A DNA stretch of 64,000 nucleotides from assembly GCA_951804985.1 (NCBI GenBank), contig OX638131.1, positions 104,924,464-104,988,463 on the forward strand, in the 5' to 3' direction. The notes beneath the pieces were generated by a model, which saw only the letters and a program-made list of their open reading frames with translations, made no database searches and was not told where the DNA came from. Source of the stretch: Dryomyza anilis (taxonomy: Eukaryota > Arthropoda > Insecta > Diptera > Dryomyzidae). Made by a program: the position numbers and the translations under genes. Of this stretch, positions 36,418-49,224 are shown piece by piece; within the stretch, counting starts at the first letter, position 1, and every line of letters begins with the position of its first letter.

Positions 36418-37213
36418 CTAATAATGATGACCACCATGTTCGTGACCATGACTATGACCAGTAGCAACAGCATGTTCTTGCACTATGGAGAAACCATGTT
36501 CGGAGGAGCTACCATCGTGTCCAGCATGAGCACCACCCTCAGCGCCAAAGCCATAATCTTGACCCTCAAAGGAATGCGCTTCATAACCATGTCCTTCATA
36601 GGCATGTGCTTCCTCAGCATGTCCATCATCACCATGACCAGCACCATGTCCATATTCGCTAACCTTGGCGGAGCCACCATGGAAGGAGCTCTTGCCATGT
36701 CCCTCAGCACCGGCCACCTTAATATGGGTTGGTTCACGGTGCACCGTAGCCTCGAAACCCTTGTGTTTGTCCGCAGTGTAGACGACAGTTCGCTTATGAC
36801 CATCGGCATCAATCAGCTCATAGTGTCCCGAAACCTTGTGACCTTTGCGTGTCTCGCTGTGTCCCTTAATGTCGCCGCTCTTTGGATCCTTGACGCCATA
36901 TTCGAAGCTGTATTCGGCGTGCGAGTTCGACTTGTCATCGTGAGCGCTGCCATGTCCATGATCATGTCCATGTGAACCGTGATCGTGGCCGTCGTCGTGC
37001 GCTACAATATGCAACGATTGGTGACTGCTGCCGCCGCTACCATGTCCACCATGAGAACTATGTCCTTCATGTGTCTGATAAGGAAAGGCAGTGACCAGCG
37101 CAATGCTCAGCACAGCGAAAACAGCGAGAAACTATTGAATAATATGAATATTTTTTTAAATTAATACTTTTTTTTCCTATTAAAATCATTATATTGCTTA
37201 CCTTAAAGGCCAT
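36418..37213 (-). CDS. Histidine-rich RR-2 cuticular protein, two exons
   Basis: Exon 1 (37202-37213) encodes only MAFK before donor GTAAGC; exon 2 is 37131-36418. The product is 241 residues. A signal peptide (MAFKFLAVFAVLSIALVTA) is split by the intron after codon 4, the usual layout of insect cuticle genes. Residues about 76-137 form a chitin-binding Rebers-Riddiford RR-2 domain: AEYSFEYGVKDPKSGDIKGH, then GHYELIDADGHKRTVVYTAD and GFEATVHRE. The flanks are rich in His and Gly (25-68 and 138-241), with HDHG and HGHEHGGHHY-type repeats, and there is no Cys in the mature part. RR-2 proteins bind chitin in hard exoskeleton; His-rich flanks could take part in sclerotisation or metal binding (inference). 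The 183-codon + strand frame opposite exon 2 is an antisense shadow. Confidence 0.95.
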
Positions 37214-37320
37214 CTTATTCCTGCTAGATTATGAGTGAATGCGGAGATTTTAAATGGAGCTACTTGTACTCTTCGAAGAAAGACTTGAGTGAACTGTGCC
37301 GTTTCTGTAAATTGCACTGA

Positions 37321-37328
37321 CTTTTATA
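37321..37328 (-). promoter_or_regulatory. TATA box of the cuticle gene
   Basis: TATAAAAG on the - strand, about 110 bp upstream of the ATG. A start site about 30 bp downstream (near GCACAGTT, about 37297) would leave a 5' UTR of some 80 nt. Strong TATA promoters are usual for stage-specific cuticle genes. Confidence 0.75.
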
Positions 37329-39066
37329 CGTATTTCAATTTGCCAAAATATTTAACCTTTCTCTTATGGTATTTCTAAAGTGCATAATTAGTTTAAAAGT
37401 AGTTCAAAGTTGAACTATTTAGAAACGCCCAACATATCTTTTTGGTTTTAGTAAATATTATTATGTAGTTTTCAGTAAATTTGTTTTAATGTTGAGTGAG
37501 TAATTAATATGTCCAAATTCCAGAAAATTTATAGAAATAATTTTCTGCTTTGAAGAAATCTTTAATTGATCCCTAAAGTGAAGTCGAAATTTAGTATTTT
37601 TAATAAATTGTTGTATAGTTCTAACAAAGTTGCATGGTTATTAAAATAAATTGTTTGAAATTTTTGACTTTTCATTATAAATATTTAAAAGTGTTATTCA
37701 TAGATGCCAACCTAAATCCTGACAAATTCTGTTATTCTTACAGTGAAAATCTATTTAAATTTTACAAAAAATTTGTTGATTTGGTGTAGAATTTACCTAT
37801 TCTAAGAAAATATCAACTTCATTTAACACAAACCCGTTCAATTTCTTACTAGAAAATAGCCCAAGGCATATCATTTAATCACACATCATATGCGCCAATG
37901 TAACACCACAAAATGTTGCTGTTCCTTGAATTTGGAACCCTTTAATTTTCATGACAAGTTGTTGGCACCATTGAACCGTGCATTAATCAAAATGTCGCTA
38001 CTGGCCACCGGCGACTACTGCTGCTGGCAACTGTCTACAACTATTAAAGGTGAATAAATAATAAGAATAAAAATACCAAAAAAAAAGAAGACGTTGACAA
38101 AGTGTAGAGCTGGTGCAACCGGGAGCAACACATAGTAGGGCTTGTAAAAATAGATACAAAAAAAAAACAACAGAGATGATGCCATAGTTACTGGAGTCCC
38201 CAGTAGCGGAACCAGTTCTTGGCTACTGCTACTTACCAAGAACATGTAGCTCTAATGATACGCTGAGCAAGAACAAGACTCAAGACCAGTAGAACCTTTT
38301 CTTTTAATTTTATTTTTTTTATGTTATGCCCTGTTCTTCTTGTATGTCATAAGACCTAAGATGATGATGATGATTATTATTATAATGATGACGCTTGTCA
38401 TATAAAGTGGCATCACGTTTCACATTATTAACTTACAATGAAAAGACATCACGGCTTAAAGACATTATGCTGTTGATGACCATGATGATCGGACAGAAAG
38501 AGCACTTTGCATATAGGTGATGCATGCATGTAGGATCATCTGTTACACACGATCATCAACATTTTAACTTTTAAAGTGAAGTAGAAGACGGCGACTATGG
38601 TAAGTGTCTTTCCAGGTGTCTTTGGTCGGTCTTTATTTTTTTTTTTTAATAAATGTTACACTGCATTATTATTATTATTATGAAAGCTCTTTGCTGATAA
38701 TCGAGTTGATTTTGTTTTGCTTTTTTTCTTTTACTTGTTAAAATGTTATGCCTGACATGTGTAGACAGACATCGAGCTGAAGCTCGTTTCGCAGAAGGAT
38801 CTTCAATTTTTGTTCAAGTAGGGTATATTTTATACTTGGGTTCATTTGTTGTCATCTTTATCGTCGTCGTCGTCGTCGACGATGTTGTTTAGCATGAAGT
38901 ACATACGTGAGTTAAGCCTGATGATTATCGCTTGATGAGGTTCTTAATAAAATATGTTATTTCTTACAGACAGTTCCAATAATAAAGATACATGTCAATT
39001 AGTTTTGTTGCGATATTTTTCAAAAAAAAAAAAACAAAAAATACTTTATAGAAATAAATATATTCA
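37329..39066. other. Intergenic, no gene seen
   Basis: AT-rich, with GATGAT/ATTATT microsatellites near 38360-38390 and 38665-38680 and a TCG microsatellite at about 38860-38880. The cuticle gene's distal regulatory region may lie here, but nothing specific is visible. Confidence 0.45.
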
Positions 39067-39773
39067 TATCGTCACTGTCATGCCAAAAGGGCGAATATAT
39101 ATTTTAAAAATTGTTGGAAAATCTAATTTTAATGCTTGAAGTGCTTTAAGATTAGTAAAATTTAGTTTTATTTAAATTTTTTCTGTTATTTTGGTTTATT
39201 CATCAAATTTTATGGCATATATAAAAAAAAAACAATAAATGCTTTTACATCATTATTTTATTTTGCACCAATAAAGAGTTATAGCAAAAAAAAATGAAAA
39301 AAATCGACCTTTTGGCATGACAAGATTTTCAATTTTTCCATTTTCTTCGTATTTTTGCTATAACTCTTTATTGGTGCAAGATAAAATTGTGGTGTGGAGG
39401 TATTAATTGTTTGTTTTTAAAGCGTCTATCGATTGGCATCATTATTTAAAAATGCAAATGATAATAATTAAAAAAAATATATTTAAAATAATGATGATGA
39501 TCGATAGGTGCTTTAAAAAAAAACAATTAATACCTTTGCACCACTATTTTATCTCATACCAATAAAAAGTTATGGCAAAAAAACGAAAAATTCGCCCTTT
39601 TGGCATGACAACATTTTAAAATATTCGAATTCGCCCTTTTGGTTTTGTCTTTTGTGGCTAAAAGCACACACAATTTTGGCACAGTATACTTGAGGAAAAA
39701 CTACACTAAAAAAATGTAAAAAAGCAAATGTCAAAAATTACACATTCGCCCCTTTAGCATGATAGTGACGATA
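39067..39773. mobile_element. TIR/foldback element (CCAAAAGGGCGAA family)
   Basis: Left end TATCGTCACTGTCATGCC and right end GCATGATAGTGACGATA are inverted and lie in TATA context. Two long internal arms mirror each other around about 39440 (AAGCGTCTATCGATTGGCAT against GATGATCGATAGGTGCTTTA). The word TTTTGGCATGACA recurs. A fragment is at 26.04-26.36 kb. No transposase frame. Confidence 0.75.
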
Positions 39774-39877
39774 TATAATAAATATCCAACACTTTTTATT
39801 TATCTTAATTACTTATTATATATTAATATATTAAACGATTAAAGAGATATAAACCAACCTAAACAGAATAAACCTAC

Positions 39878-41640
39878 ACAAAGATAAAACAAATCTTTTC
39901 CAACAACCAAATTATTCAGTACTTTTCTCATAATAAAACCTAATTGGTTCTAGTTTTGGCTAAAAGTCATATAGAGCGATTGGTTTATGTCTCTGTTAGT
40001 TTTGGCTCTGACAACTGTTAATAATTTTCCAATTTTTTAAGAATTTCCTCTAAGTTTCATTAAAATGAAGAGATATTGTGCGATATTAACAAAAAAAAAG
40101 TAACAACAATCTTTTATTTCAAAATTTTCAAAGCAATTGGTCAGCCCAACATTTTTATTAATATCTACCAATTTCAAATTTGATATTTTCGAACAAATTG
40201 TTTTTTGACACTGTACGAAAATTTACATTTTTGACGAGAAATGATTAAAAATTATTTATAATCTACACAAAGAAATCAAGTGTGTTGCGACAACAATATT
40301 TGCGGTACTCCAAAATGTTAAGTGTGTTTCTTATAAACTAAATGGTTATGGTTTTGGCAATATGAACTTTTGAGTAATAGGTTTGTTTCTCTGATAGTAG
40401 TGGCTGTGAAAACCAATTATATGATTTTCATTATCTTTTTTAATTATGTTATCAAAATTCCTTTAAAAGCGAAAAATCACATTTTTGTGTAATTATCTAA
40501 ATCTTAAAAATTGTTTGTAATCTACACAGAGAAATACTTAATTGCTACAACAAAATTATTTGGTAATCTAAAATGTTAAGTTCGTGTCTTATAACCAAAA
40601 CTAAATGGTTATGGTTTTGACTAAAATATATATTTCATAAAAGGTTTCCTTCTCTGATAGTATTTGCTGTGTCAACCCATTATAAAATATCCATGGTACA
40701 TATTTCCACCAAATGTACATTGAAATCGCTAGATGTTTTTTTAAGTAAAATTATCCAAATATTAAAAATAGTTTGTAACATAAAGTGAAAAAAATGTAAA
40801 TTGGTTTATATACCAAAACTAATTGGTTCTGGTTTTGGCTATAAGAAATATATTGCATTTGGTTTGTGTCTCTGATATTTTTGGATGTCACATGCAATTA
40901 TAGAATATTCATTAATTAATACTTCAAATTTAAAATCAATTTTATATGTAATAATTCAAATATTAGAAATTGTTTCCAATCTACACAGAGAAAACAAAGC
41001 AAATAATTTGCTACTCCAAAATATTAAATTTCTTTCTTATAACCAACAATGAAAGGTTCTTGTATTGGCTGTAGGAAATATAGAACAACACGTTCCAATC
41101 TCTCTCAGTCTTGTCTGTAGCAACTCATTATAAAATTTCCATGAACATAAATAAGAATATACACTAAATTTTATTTAAATCTCGAAATATTTTTTTAAGG
41201 AAAATGATTCAAATATTAAAAACTGTTTAAAACATAAACAGAAAAATCCAATTTGGTTTGACAACCATATTATGTGGTACTGCAACATGATAAATACGTT
41301 TCTTATAACCGAATCTAATTTGTTTTGGTTTTGACTATATGAAAAATGAAGCATTGTGTTTATGTCTTTGTGCTGTGACAACCTATCATAGTTTCTATTT
41401 CATGTAAGTACTTTCTTCAAATTTAATTAAAATCACAAAATATTATGACAAAATTGATATTTTTCACGTGAAATATTCAAAATTGTTCATAATTCCCAGA
41501 CGAAAAGCAAAATTGGTTGCGTCAACCATATTATGCAATGTTTTCAAATGCATTGTGCATTTCTCATAACCAAAAATAATAGGTTGTGCTTTTGACTATC
41601 AGAGATATAGAAATTTAGAACTCAGTTAGTCGATGCCGTG
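39878..41640 (+). repeat. Tandem array of about 250-bp MITE-like units
   Basis: About seven diverged units. Each starts near CTACACAGAGAAA (about 39878, 40263, 40522, 40775, 40980, 41230 and 41495), then has TATAACCAAAACTAAATGGT, a GGTTTTGGCTAT word, GTTTGTGTCTCTGATAGT and GACAACC..TTATAAAATTTCCAT. Spacing is mostly 205-265 bp, the first gap being longer. The CACAGA-type start resembles MITE termini elsewhere in the window, so this looks like a MITE-derived satellite. Confidence 0.8.
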
Positions 41641-44394
41641 ATAAACAAACTGAGTTTCTTCAATTAAAATAATATAAATTTAGATTCAAAAGTATTAATT
41701 TGGTTATTATAAATAATGTTCCATTCTATCAACCTCATATCAAAGGAAAATATTTTGTGATTGCTGCAAGTGTTAATTGATTATTATAATTATACTTTTA
41801 AAAGAAATTATTAAATTTAATTATGGTTTAATAAATTATAAATTTGAATTAAAAATCATTAAAAAGCATTAAAAATTTTATAAATTATAAATTTGAATTA
41901 AAAATTATTAAAAAAAAAACAATGTTTTTTTACACATTGCAATATTGACAGATTTGCAATGCTTATCTCTGCTGTTCTTTTTCGAGATCGCTGTCCACAA
42001 GTTACTGTTGACAGCCACTCATAAATTGACTGCCTGCCAACAAGTCTCGTAGTTACTGCAAAACCGCAACTGATCCCAGTTGATCCATTCGAATGTCAGT
42101 CCGATCAGTATATCAATCTTGAGTTACGATCACTTGGTGGCTGTTTAATCTTCAGCTGTCGTGTCTTTCAAGGTTTCATATGATATTTAATCCTGCTGTG
42201 TGTGTCGTTTTTCTTTTTTTTTTTTATTGTACTGTTGCAAATTTTATGGCGGACATAAAAAAGAAATTGATTATCATTGCAAGTGATCGATCATAATGAT
42301 AGTGCACTGTAATGACTGTGGTAACGTTTGGGTTTCAATTGGTGGTATTTGCAAATGAAGGGTCATCATACAGCGAAGTGAATTTATACGCATTTTGAAA
42401 AAAAGGTGGATGTCAGAGAAGGTCTAATGTGAGAAGTAAAAATAATTTACTTGAAAATATAATCATAAATTTTACCAAAGGAATTTTTTTATGGGTTTCA
42501 AAATAACCGAAATTTGAAGTGTTTTTTTTAACTGAAATTGAAATTTAAATTTTATTCGGAGTCGATATGGAAATTTAAAAGAAATTATATTTTGAAACTG
42601 ACAACAAAATTGAAAATAGAAATAAAACAGAAATTTGCAAAAAGTCGTACAATTTGTATTCGAACTATATTTGATGGAACCGCTATTTTCGGATAGAAAT
42701 ATTATCCTAAAAAAATGCAATTAGTCTAAAAGAAAAAAATTTGACAGAACTTCATGATCACCGACTTGGAGGTTGCCACAAACATTCGAAAACTTACAAT
42801 GGAATATATTAAAATCTAGTTGGTGAGTTTCACTTATACAACAATGACTTTAATCAGAAATATTATTTTGTCCTTGAATATTTGATTAGTTGCGAAAATT
42901 CATGAGAACGAACAATTTATCTTCAGTAGTCATTATAGCACTGACACTTCTGACAGTTTCATCATCCATTGCATGACCGTGGTCGTCACTCAAAGTCATT
43001 AAAAATTCAGCAACAGTTGTTGCATAACACGGTAGTCGCCATTTTTATTTAAAATAACAGAACGACGTCGACAAAGGTTTGATTAGTCATACTGGGAGTA
43101 CTGTATAAATAAAAATTCACATAACATCAAAAAGTCCGCGTAATTTACATACAATGTATGTCTAAATGGCAAAAGACTTGCCTTGAGTACCAACCAACAA
43201 TCCAGTGGTCAATGTCAATCCCTGCTACTCCTTCTGTAGAGTGGCTAACCATATGTATTGGCTTTTTAATGCCTGCCCTTACCTCTCATTTAATTTCAAT
43301 CCGTACTCTAACGTCAACTTCAAATCCGCCGTCAACCTACTCCGGCACACTGCCTCAAATTGCGGGCTACGCATTTTTCACATTTGCAACGTCGTTTGTT
43401 CATTCAATTTTTGTCCAAATCACCGACCGAATGTCCATCCATCCTGCCATCCATTCTGCCATTCATTCTACCATTCATTCTGCCAACTGTCCTGCCGACT
43501 GTCCATTTGACTGACATTTTGTGACTGTCTTCGTCAGCCGGCAGGTTTGACACAAAGATTGACAACATGTCGTTGCCAGTGGAAATGTTGATTGACATGA
43601 GTAATCAAGAGGCGAAATGTCAGCGACAACTTAAAGGATATGCCACGCATACATTAACGTGTACGAAATGGCCTACCATGCGGTCGGTCAAACTGTCGGT
43701 CCCTATGTGCAAAATGCCCTTTGACGGTTTGTAACCTCCTCCCGCCCGTTAAATGATAGGCATCGCAGAATAAAAGTCTACCTATACTCCATCAAAAAAA
43801 AAAAAAAAAAAAACAGAATTCAAACTATACGAAATACCAAAATGTTTGTCCCCGCCTGCCAGTGATGAGTTTTTGTCATGCTGACTGACATTGCTCTCAG
43901 CCAAGCTGCTCTGCTACTGCGCAGACTATTTTTTCTGTTTGTCCCCAAGTCAGCCCCCTGGATTATGTTAATTTCGATAATGTTGTTGTGTTCAGTTGCG
44001 TCCATAGTACCCCAATATGTTGTCGATGATAAACTTATTTTAAATTGGTCATTGTTTTCGCAGTAAATCTTTTTAAAAGTTGGCATATTTTTTGTTTGTT
44101 TGTTGGACATAATAAATACTAAAAGTAAAATATTGTCGCGGTTGCAATTTTAAATTGAAGGTTTTTAATGCAAGTAATATAAATAGGGCATACAAATATG
44201 CATGATTAAATCGAATATATGGAAATGTTGACATAACTTTGAGGGTTCCTGGCGCAGCTATATAAAGAACTTTTTCTCATTTGGTTGTAAGTTATTACTA
44301 TGTTGGTATCTTTAGTATGTTCTTTATCTATAGTTTCAAATGAAGTAAAATATTGCTTTAATTTATGTGAATTTTGAATTTTTGTTTAAAAAAA
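41641..44394. other. Intergenic with GC-richer islands
   Basis: 41940-42200 and 42940-43760 are GC-richer, with CATTCTGC/CATCC 12-bp repeats at 43435-43490. Overlapping frames at 43158-43598 follow these repeats. No splice-supported gene found. A poly(A) run lies at 43796-43812. Confidence 0.4.
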
Positions 44395-44620
44395 TGTGTT
44401 TCACCGTAACCGGAAACCATATAATTTTTTTGTTTGGTGTAGCCGGCATCGGTACCGTTTTTTTTAAATCTTGGAACCAGAATCGTTTCGATTTCTGGAA
44501 CCGGAATCGGAATCAATATAATTTGTTTGGTTGAATCCTGAATCGGAATCGGACCCGCTTTTTTATCTTGGAACCGGAACAGGAACCGATATTCCAATGG
44601 GTTTCAGTCCCTTATTATAC
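44395..44620. repeat. CGGTTCC-rich dispersed repeat, copy 2
   Basis: Words such as GGAACCGGAATCGGAATC in tandem, ending ATATTCCAATGGGTTTCAGT, which is the reverse complement of the left border of copy 1 at 8914. The 79-codon - strand frame follows the repeat. Confidence 0.65.
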
Positions 44621-44775
44621 ATTTTGTTTACTTTTAGGTAGGGAGTACATTTTAGTCCCAATCATTCAAATATTAATAAGTTTTCTTTAATTTACAAAAC
44701 AAAAAAGGAGGAAATATCAATAAAAGTAATTTTGATGAGCAGCACTTCGTTCGTTGAAATAATTCTTAATTAATA

Positions 44776-45069
44776 AAGGGTTTTTCAACAGGGACGCTAC
44801 AAAAGTAGAGCGACAGGGACAGGGCAAATGACGCCATATTTCTTTCCATTTCTCTTCAGTAAGGTTTGCCATTTCATGATGGAAAGATATACGAATTCGA
44901 ATTTCGGTAGTAAATTTTAATAATTTCGACTCGTTGTTAGCTCGTATAACTTTCTGTCATGAAATGGCAAACCTTACTGAAGAGAAATGTCAAAAGAGCG
45001 GCAAGAAATATGGCGTTGTTTGCTGTCCCTTTCGCTCTTCTTTTGTAGCGTCCCTGTTGAAAAACCCTT
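44776..45069. mobile_element. Foldback MITE with arms of about 115 bp
   Basis: Left arm AAGGGTTTTTCAACAGGGAC...GGTTTGCCATTTCATGA is mirrored by the right arm, ending GTCCCTGTTGAAAAACCCTT, with a spacer of about 58 bp. The whole element is nearly one hairpin. A partial extra terminus (ACTTTTGTAGCGCTCTTATT, then GAAAAACCCTTT) follows at 45076-45109, suggesting a nested or tandem second end. Confidence 0.85.
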
Positions 45070-45452
45070 GAAAAAAACTTTTGTAGCGCTCTTATTGAAA
45101 AACCCTTTAATTCTCAATTCTGTTTAATTATTTCCAACGACACACAATGTGTTCAAATGCACTAAACTCGCGTGAAATTCTTTTTTTCAGAACCACTCAA
45201 TTGATTTTATAAATTTGAAAAGTTTTGTATAGAGAATTTTTACGAGAACTTAAGAAATAAAATTGCAGATTGTATCTTTAATGGTTGTGGAGATAAAAAT
45301 CAGTAAAGTTGAGATTTTTTTTTCAAAAATTGTAAAAAATCCAATAGTTAAATCTTTTATTTATAAAAACGCCTACATTAAGATCTCAAGAAAATGTGCT
45401 TACTTGAGAATATTTCTTGTTTAGTTTTCAAGATATAGACATACAAAATTTA

Positions 45453-46065
45453 TTTTTATACCCTACACTAAGAGTGAAAGGGTATATTCAGTTTGGTACG
45501 CCGTTTGTAACACCCAGAAGGAAGCATCTCCGGTATGGAAAAGTATATATATTCTTGATCAGCATGACCTCCTGAGTCGATTTGGCGATGTCCGTCTGTC
45601 TGTCTGTTGAAATCTTGATTACAGAAAAACTAAAAGAGCTAATTAAAGGAAACTCCTCATTTAGATTACTTATATATATACGCTGTCTGTCAGTGAAAAT
45701 GGGCAGGATCAGTCTATTGTGACCTGTGAACCGACCACTTAAATTCAAATACCTCATATAAAACATACATCTACTGTATACGTGCTTAGGTAAATTTTTT
45801 TGGTCAAATATATATTGACTTATTGCTCAAATACATGAAAATAACGTTTTCCGGCGAAACGACTTGTGGTTCCGAATATTGAAATTCGGTTCACCTGCCC
45901 ATTTGTAAATATGGGTATCAAATGAATGGTAATTCTTTAGCGATGGAAAGTTTGTAGTTATTTTCAGGATTCGTATACCCTGGTGACCTATATACCACTT
46001 TGAATGGTAACTACACATATGTGTTGGGTATTTATAGTCGGCTTAGACCGACTATAATTTTGATA
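45453..46065 (+). mobile_element. INE-1/DINE-1-like element
   Basis: Starts with a hairpin inside ATACCCTACACTAAGAGTGA/AAGGGTAT (45459-45486). It then has the signature order known from fly INE-1/DINE-1 elements: GTTTGTAACACCCAGAAGGA, AAGTATATATATTCTTGATC and GATGTCCGTCTGTCTGTCTG. It ends near a second hairpin, TATAGTCGG...CCGACTATA (46033-46056). INE-1 elements are non-autonomous Helitron relatives. This is the full-length copy in the window. Confidence 0.85.
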
Positions 46066-46439
46066 ATCCTAACTATCATAGTAACACCAACTTTAAAATT
46101 TTCCATGTGATCTAAACTTCCCAATTGGTTAAATATCCAGTGGACATAAAACTATAATTTGAAAATTTTGGATTTTTTACAATTCTTGATAGATTTTTCA
46201 TAAAGAAAATCTTAACTTAACTGATTGTTATTTCCATTAAAGATAGAATCTCCAATTTGAAAACTTATTTTTTCTTAAAAAGTCTTTAAAAAACTTTTTA
46301 AGTTATTCCGAAAATAATAAATTTCACCCGAATAATAAATTCCAAACAGGGTTGCTATTTCATTCACTTTTTAAGCAGAGTATTCTCTTGCCTACATGGT
46401 AGATTAGAAATGTAATTAAAAGACCAACTCAAAATCTGG

Positions 46440-46950
46440 ACATATCATGTATTATGGTTTATTTGTTTGTATTATTACCATTAAGCCAATCCTTTCGATA
46501 TTGTTGCGAGTTCATTAGGTGATATTGGAGAATCGGGCCCATTCTCGTAACGATCTCGAGCGTCAAATTAGACAGACATGATAGGTAGATATCAATGCGT
46601 TCTATAGGAGTTTTAACAGTACGAGGAATTTTGTAAAATCGAACAGAAAAATAATCAAAATTAGAGATCGATGAGATAAATGGATATTTCCAGAATGCCA
46701 TTTGTTTCGATATCGTTATGAGATCAATGCGCGATGCAGCAGAATTCATATGATATCGGACACGTTCTCGTAGCGATATTAAACATGATAGGTTAATATC
46801 GATGCCGTCTGAGTAATTTCAGTATGAGTTGTTTTAGGAAATTAAATTGATATCGGGAAAAAAATAAGCAAAGATCGAGATTAATTCGAAAAATATTGAG
46901 ATATCGATGTGATAAATCGATATGATAATTTGTATTTACAGCCTACTTTT
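46440..46950. repeat. Degenerate GATATCGAT-rich stretch
   Basis: Recurring GATATCG, TTCTCGTAACGAT and GACAGACATGATAGGT-type words with loose spacing. Similar words occur at 26400-26515. No defined ends; probably an old decayed repeat. Confidence 0.35.
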
Positions 46951-49224
46951 GCTAGGAATCTTAGTTTTGCTAGTTTCTACTAGATCGCGCTATTGTCGCT
47001 AGTGTGCATATAGCTAACATGCACTAGATGGCGCCATATTCACTAAAGTCATTTGCACGCTGCAGCTAATGCGTCTATAATTCGTAGACCCTTATTCGAC
47101 AATATTTTTATATAAAAAAGATATTTCTTCTACGTAATAATAAAGCACGCATTCCATAGTGAAATAGTTAGTGAAATGTGAGTTCACGGTGGGGAAATTA
47201 AAATAAAATAAATATGTATAATATAAAAAAATGAGAGTTTATAAGAAATAAAAAATATTAAAATACAGAAAAAACATTTTTTTTTTGTTATTTTATGATT
47301 TGGATTTAACAGCAAAAATGTTGATAAAATTGTCTGATCTAATAGGATACAAAAATTTGCGGTTGTCATTTGCTGTTTCAGCAAAATCCTCTTTTCAGCA
47401 AACTCTTTTGGTATTTTAACAACCTACTCTTGCAGATTTTTTATTTTAAGTGTACTAGTTAAAACTTTTTTATAAAAGTTTTGTTCGATGACCTCCGATG
47501 GTCTCCGCAAAATGACTCAACTAATGAATTTTTAAAAAGTAGAAATTATAATTTTTTTTTTTTGATGTTAGTTCGAGAAATCTTCGAGGCATCGAAGAAA
47601 TTTGAGACATGGCAGACTAGGTTAACTATTTTAATAAGAAATAAATTATTTAAAGACCTGCGTAAGAGGGTAGTGATATCACTCATCTTTATTTTTCGTA
47701 CCAGTCAACCAGAAACGAGAACCATATGTAATTGATGACCATATGTAAGACTACCGACTTTTCAGAAAAAAAAAAACAAAAATATATTTAGCGAAAAATT
47801 TTGTTTCTCTGTTTGCACAGTTAGTGAATTTTTTATGCCGCCGCCGTCACCACTCAATCATTTGCAATATGTTGACATTTTTGGGCGCTTTCGGGGGAAA
47901 TGCCTACGTGCATAAATTTGATTATGCCATACATGGACAAAAATACAAATTCCAAACTGAGCTATAGGAAACAAAAAAAAAATCCCAAAAACAAGAGGGC
48001 TTAGGTAGAGTGAAATGTAGTGGAGTAGAGTAGAACAAAGTGGACTAGCGTCGGGTGGATTGGCGCAAAGTCGCTTGGAGTGAAGCACAAAAGTCACACT
48101 GATGATGATGACCATCGATCAAAAATGTCAGCGCTGTCAATCATGCTGTTATTTATGGCCTTAAGTTGAAGGAAGACGTCACATCGCTCAAATTGTTGCG
48201 ACAGCAACAGAAAAAGCACAGGCAGCGACAATGTTTGGGCGGCCGGTGGCGACGTTGACGACGATGGCGGTGTCGACGACGCCAAAAGCGACAGCGTCAA
48301 TATGCGACCCCAACCCAATGTCCGACGTCGTAAAATCGTTAATCATTCATCATCATCATCATCGGCAGCGGCAGCGGCGGCTCGTCATGTAAAGCGTTGC
48401 GGCGACGGCGTTCAAACGTTTCATACAAACGGCGAGACGTACAAAGTCGATAATTCTGTCTGTCTGTCCGTAGGTCGGTCAGTTCTAACGTAATTGTTTT
48501 GCGCCATTCTTTCACTCAAGAAATCCATCAAATATTAGTTGGCTTTTGGCAGTTTTTTTTACATTTTTCTTTTTTTGTTATATTTTTCATATTTCTGTTT
48601 TTTATGATTTTATTTTTTTGCTTTTGTTAACGTCTTCAAAGCCTCTAAATTGGGTGGCAACCACTGCGCGGCGCCGCCACATTTGATTCCAGCAACGAGG
48701 CCAAACGTCAAAATTGAAAAATATTTTGTACGCTGTTTTTGTTGTGGTTTCGATTTTGGTGTTTCGCAGACTTTTGATTGATGGGTGTTGGTTGGTTGGT
48801 TGGTTGGTTGGTCGAACAGTCCGTCGGACGATCGGTCGGTTGGTCTGCGGCATGATTATGCGGCGTTGACCAAAGCGTCGGTTGCAGACGTCAGTTAGTC
48901 GGTCGCTCGGTCAATCAATCCCTCGGTCGCTGGCTGGCTGTCAGTTGGCTGTTGTTGCTATTGCTACTGCTCATATTGTTGCTGCTTTTATGTTTTATTA
49001 TTTGCTGTTAATACCACTGATGCCGTGTTTGTCATTGTTTTATAGCATTTCTCTCGTGTCTATCCCGTCATTTATACGTTCTAATAAAAATTAATCACAT
49101 TTTAATTCAATTCCATGTTGATTGCCGCAAATTTTTACAGCCACATCAATCACAAACACCAGAAAATAAGCAGCATCAATAAAATCGATCTTATAATTGT
49201 GGGAAGATATTTTTTTTTTTTTTG
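46951..49224. other. Intergenic with GC-richer islands
   Basis: 47840-48500 and 48630-49000 are GC-rich for this window, with CATCATCAT, CAGCGGCAG and TTGGTTGGTTGG repeats. The frames there are low-complexity and overlap on both strands. No gene is supported; a regulatory island or an untranslated exon is possible. Confidence 0.4.

Noticed and set aside
36424..36975. A 183-codon + strand frame
   Set aside because: It is exactly antisense to the RR-2 cuticle exon. Its Met/Thr-rich content comes from the complement of His/Gly codons.
43158..43514. A 118-codon + strand frame with an HSAIHSTIHSA repeat
   Set aside because: The repeat is a 12-bp microsatellite-like run; another + strand frame and a - strand frame are open through the same stretch, and there is no promoter or splice context.
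48302..48493. A frame with poly-Ser and poly-Ala runs
   Set aside because: The runs come from CATCAT and GGCAGC microsatellites. The - strand is open over part of the same stretch, and no splice partner was found.
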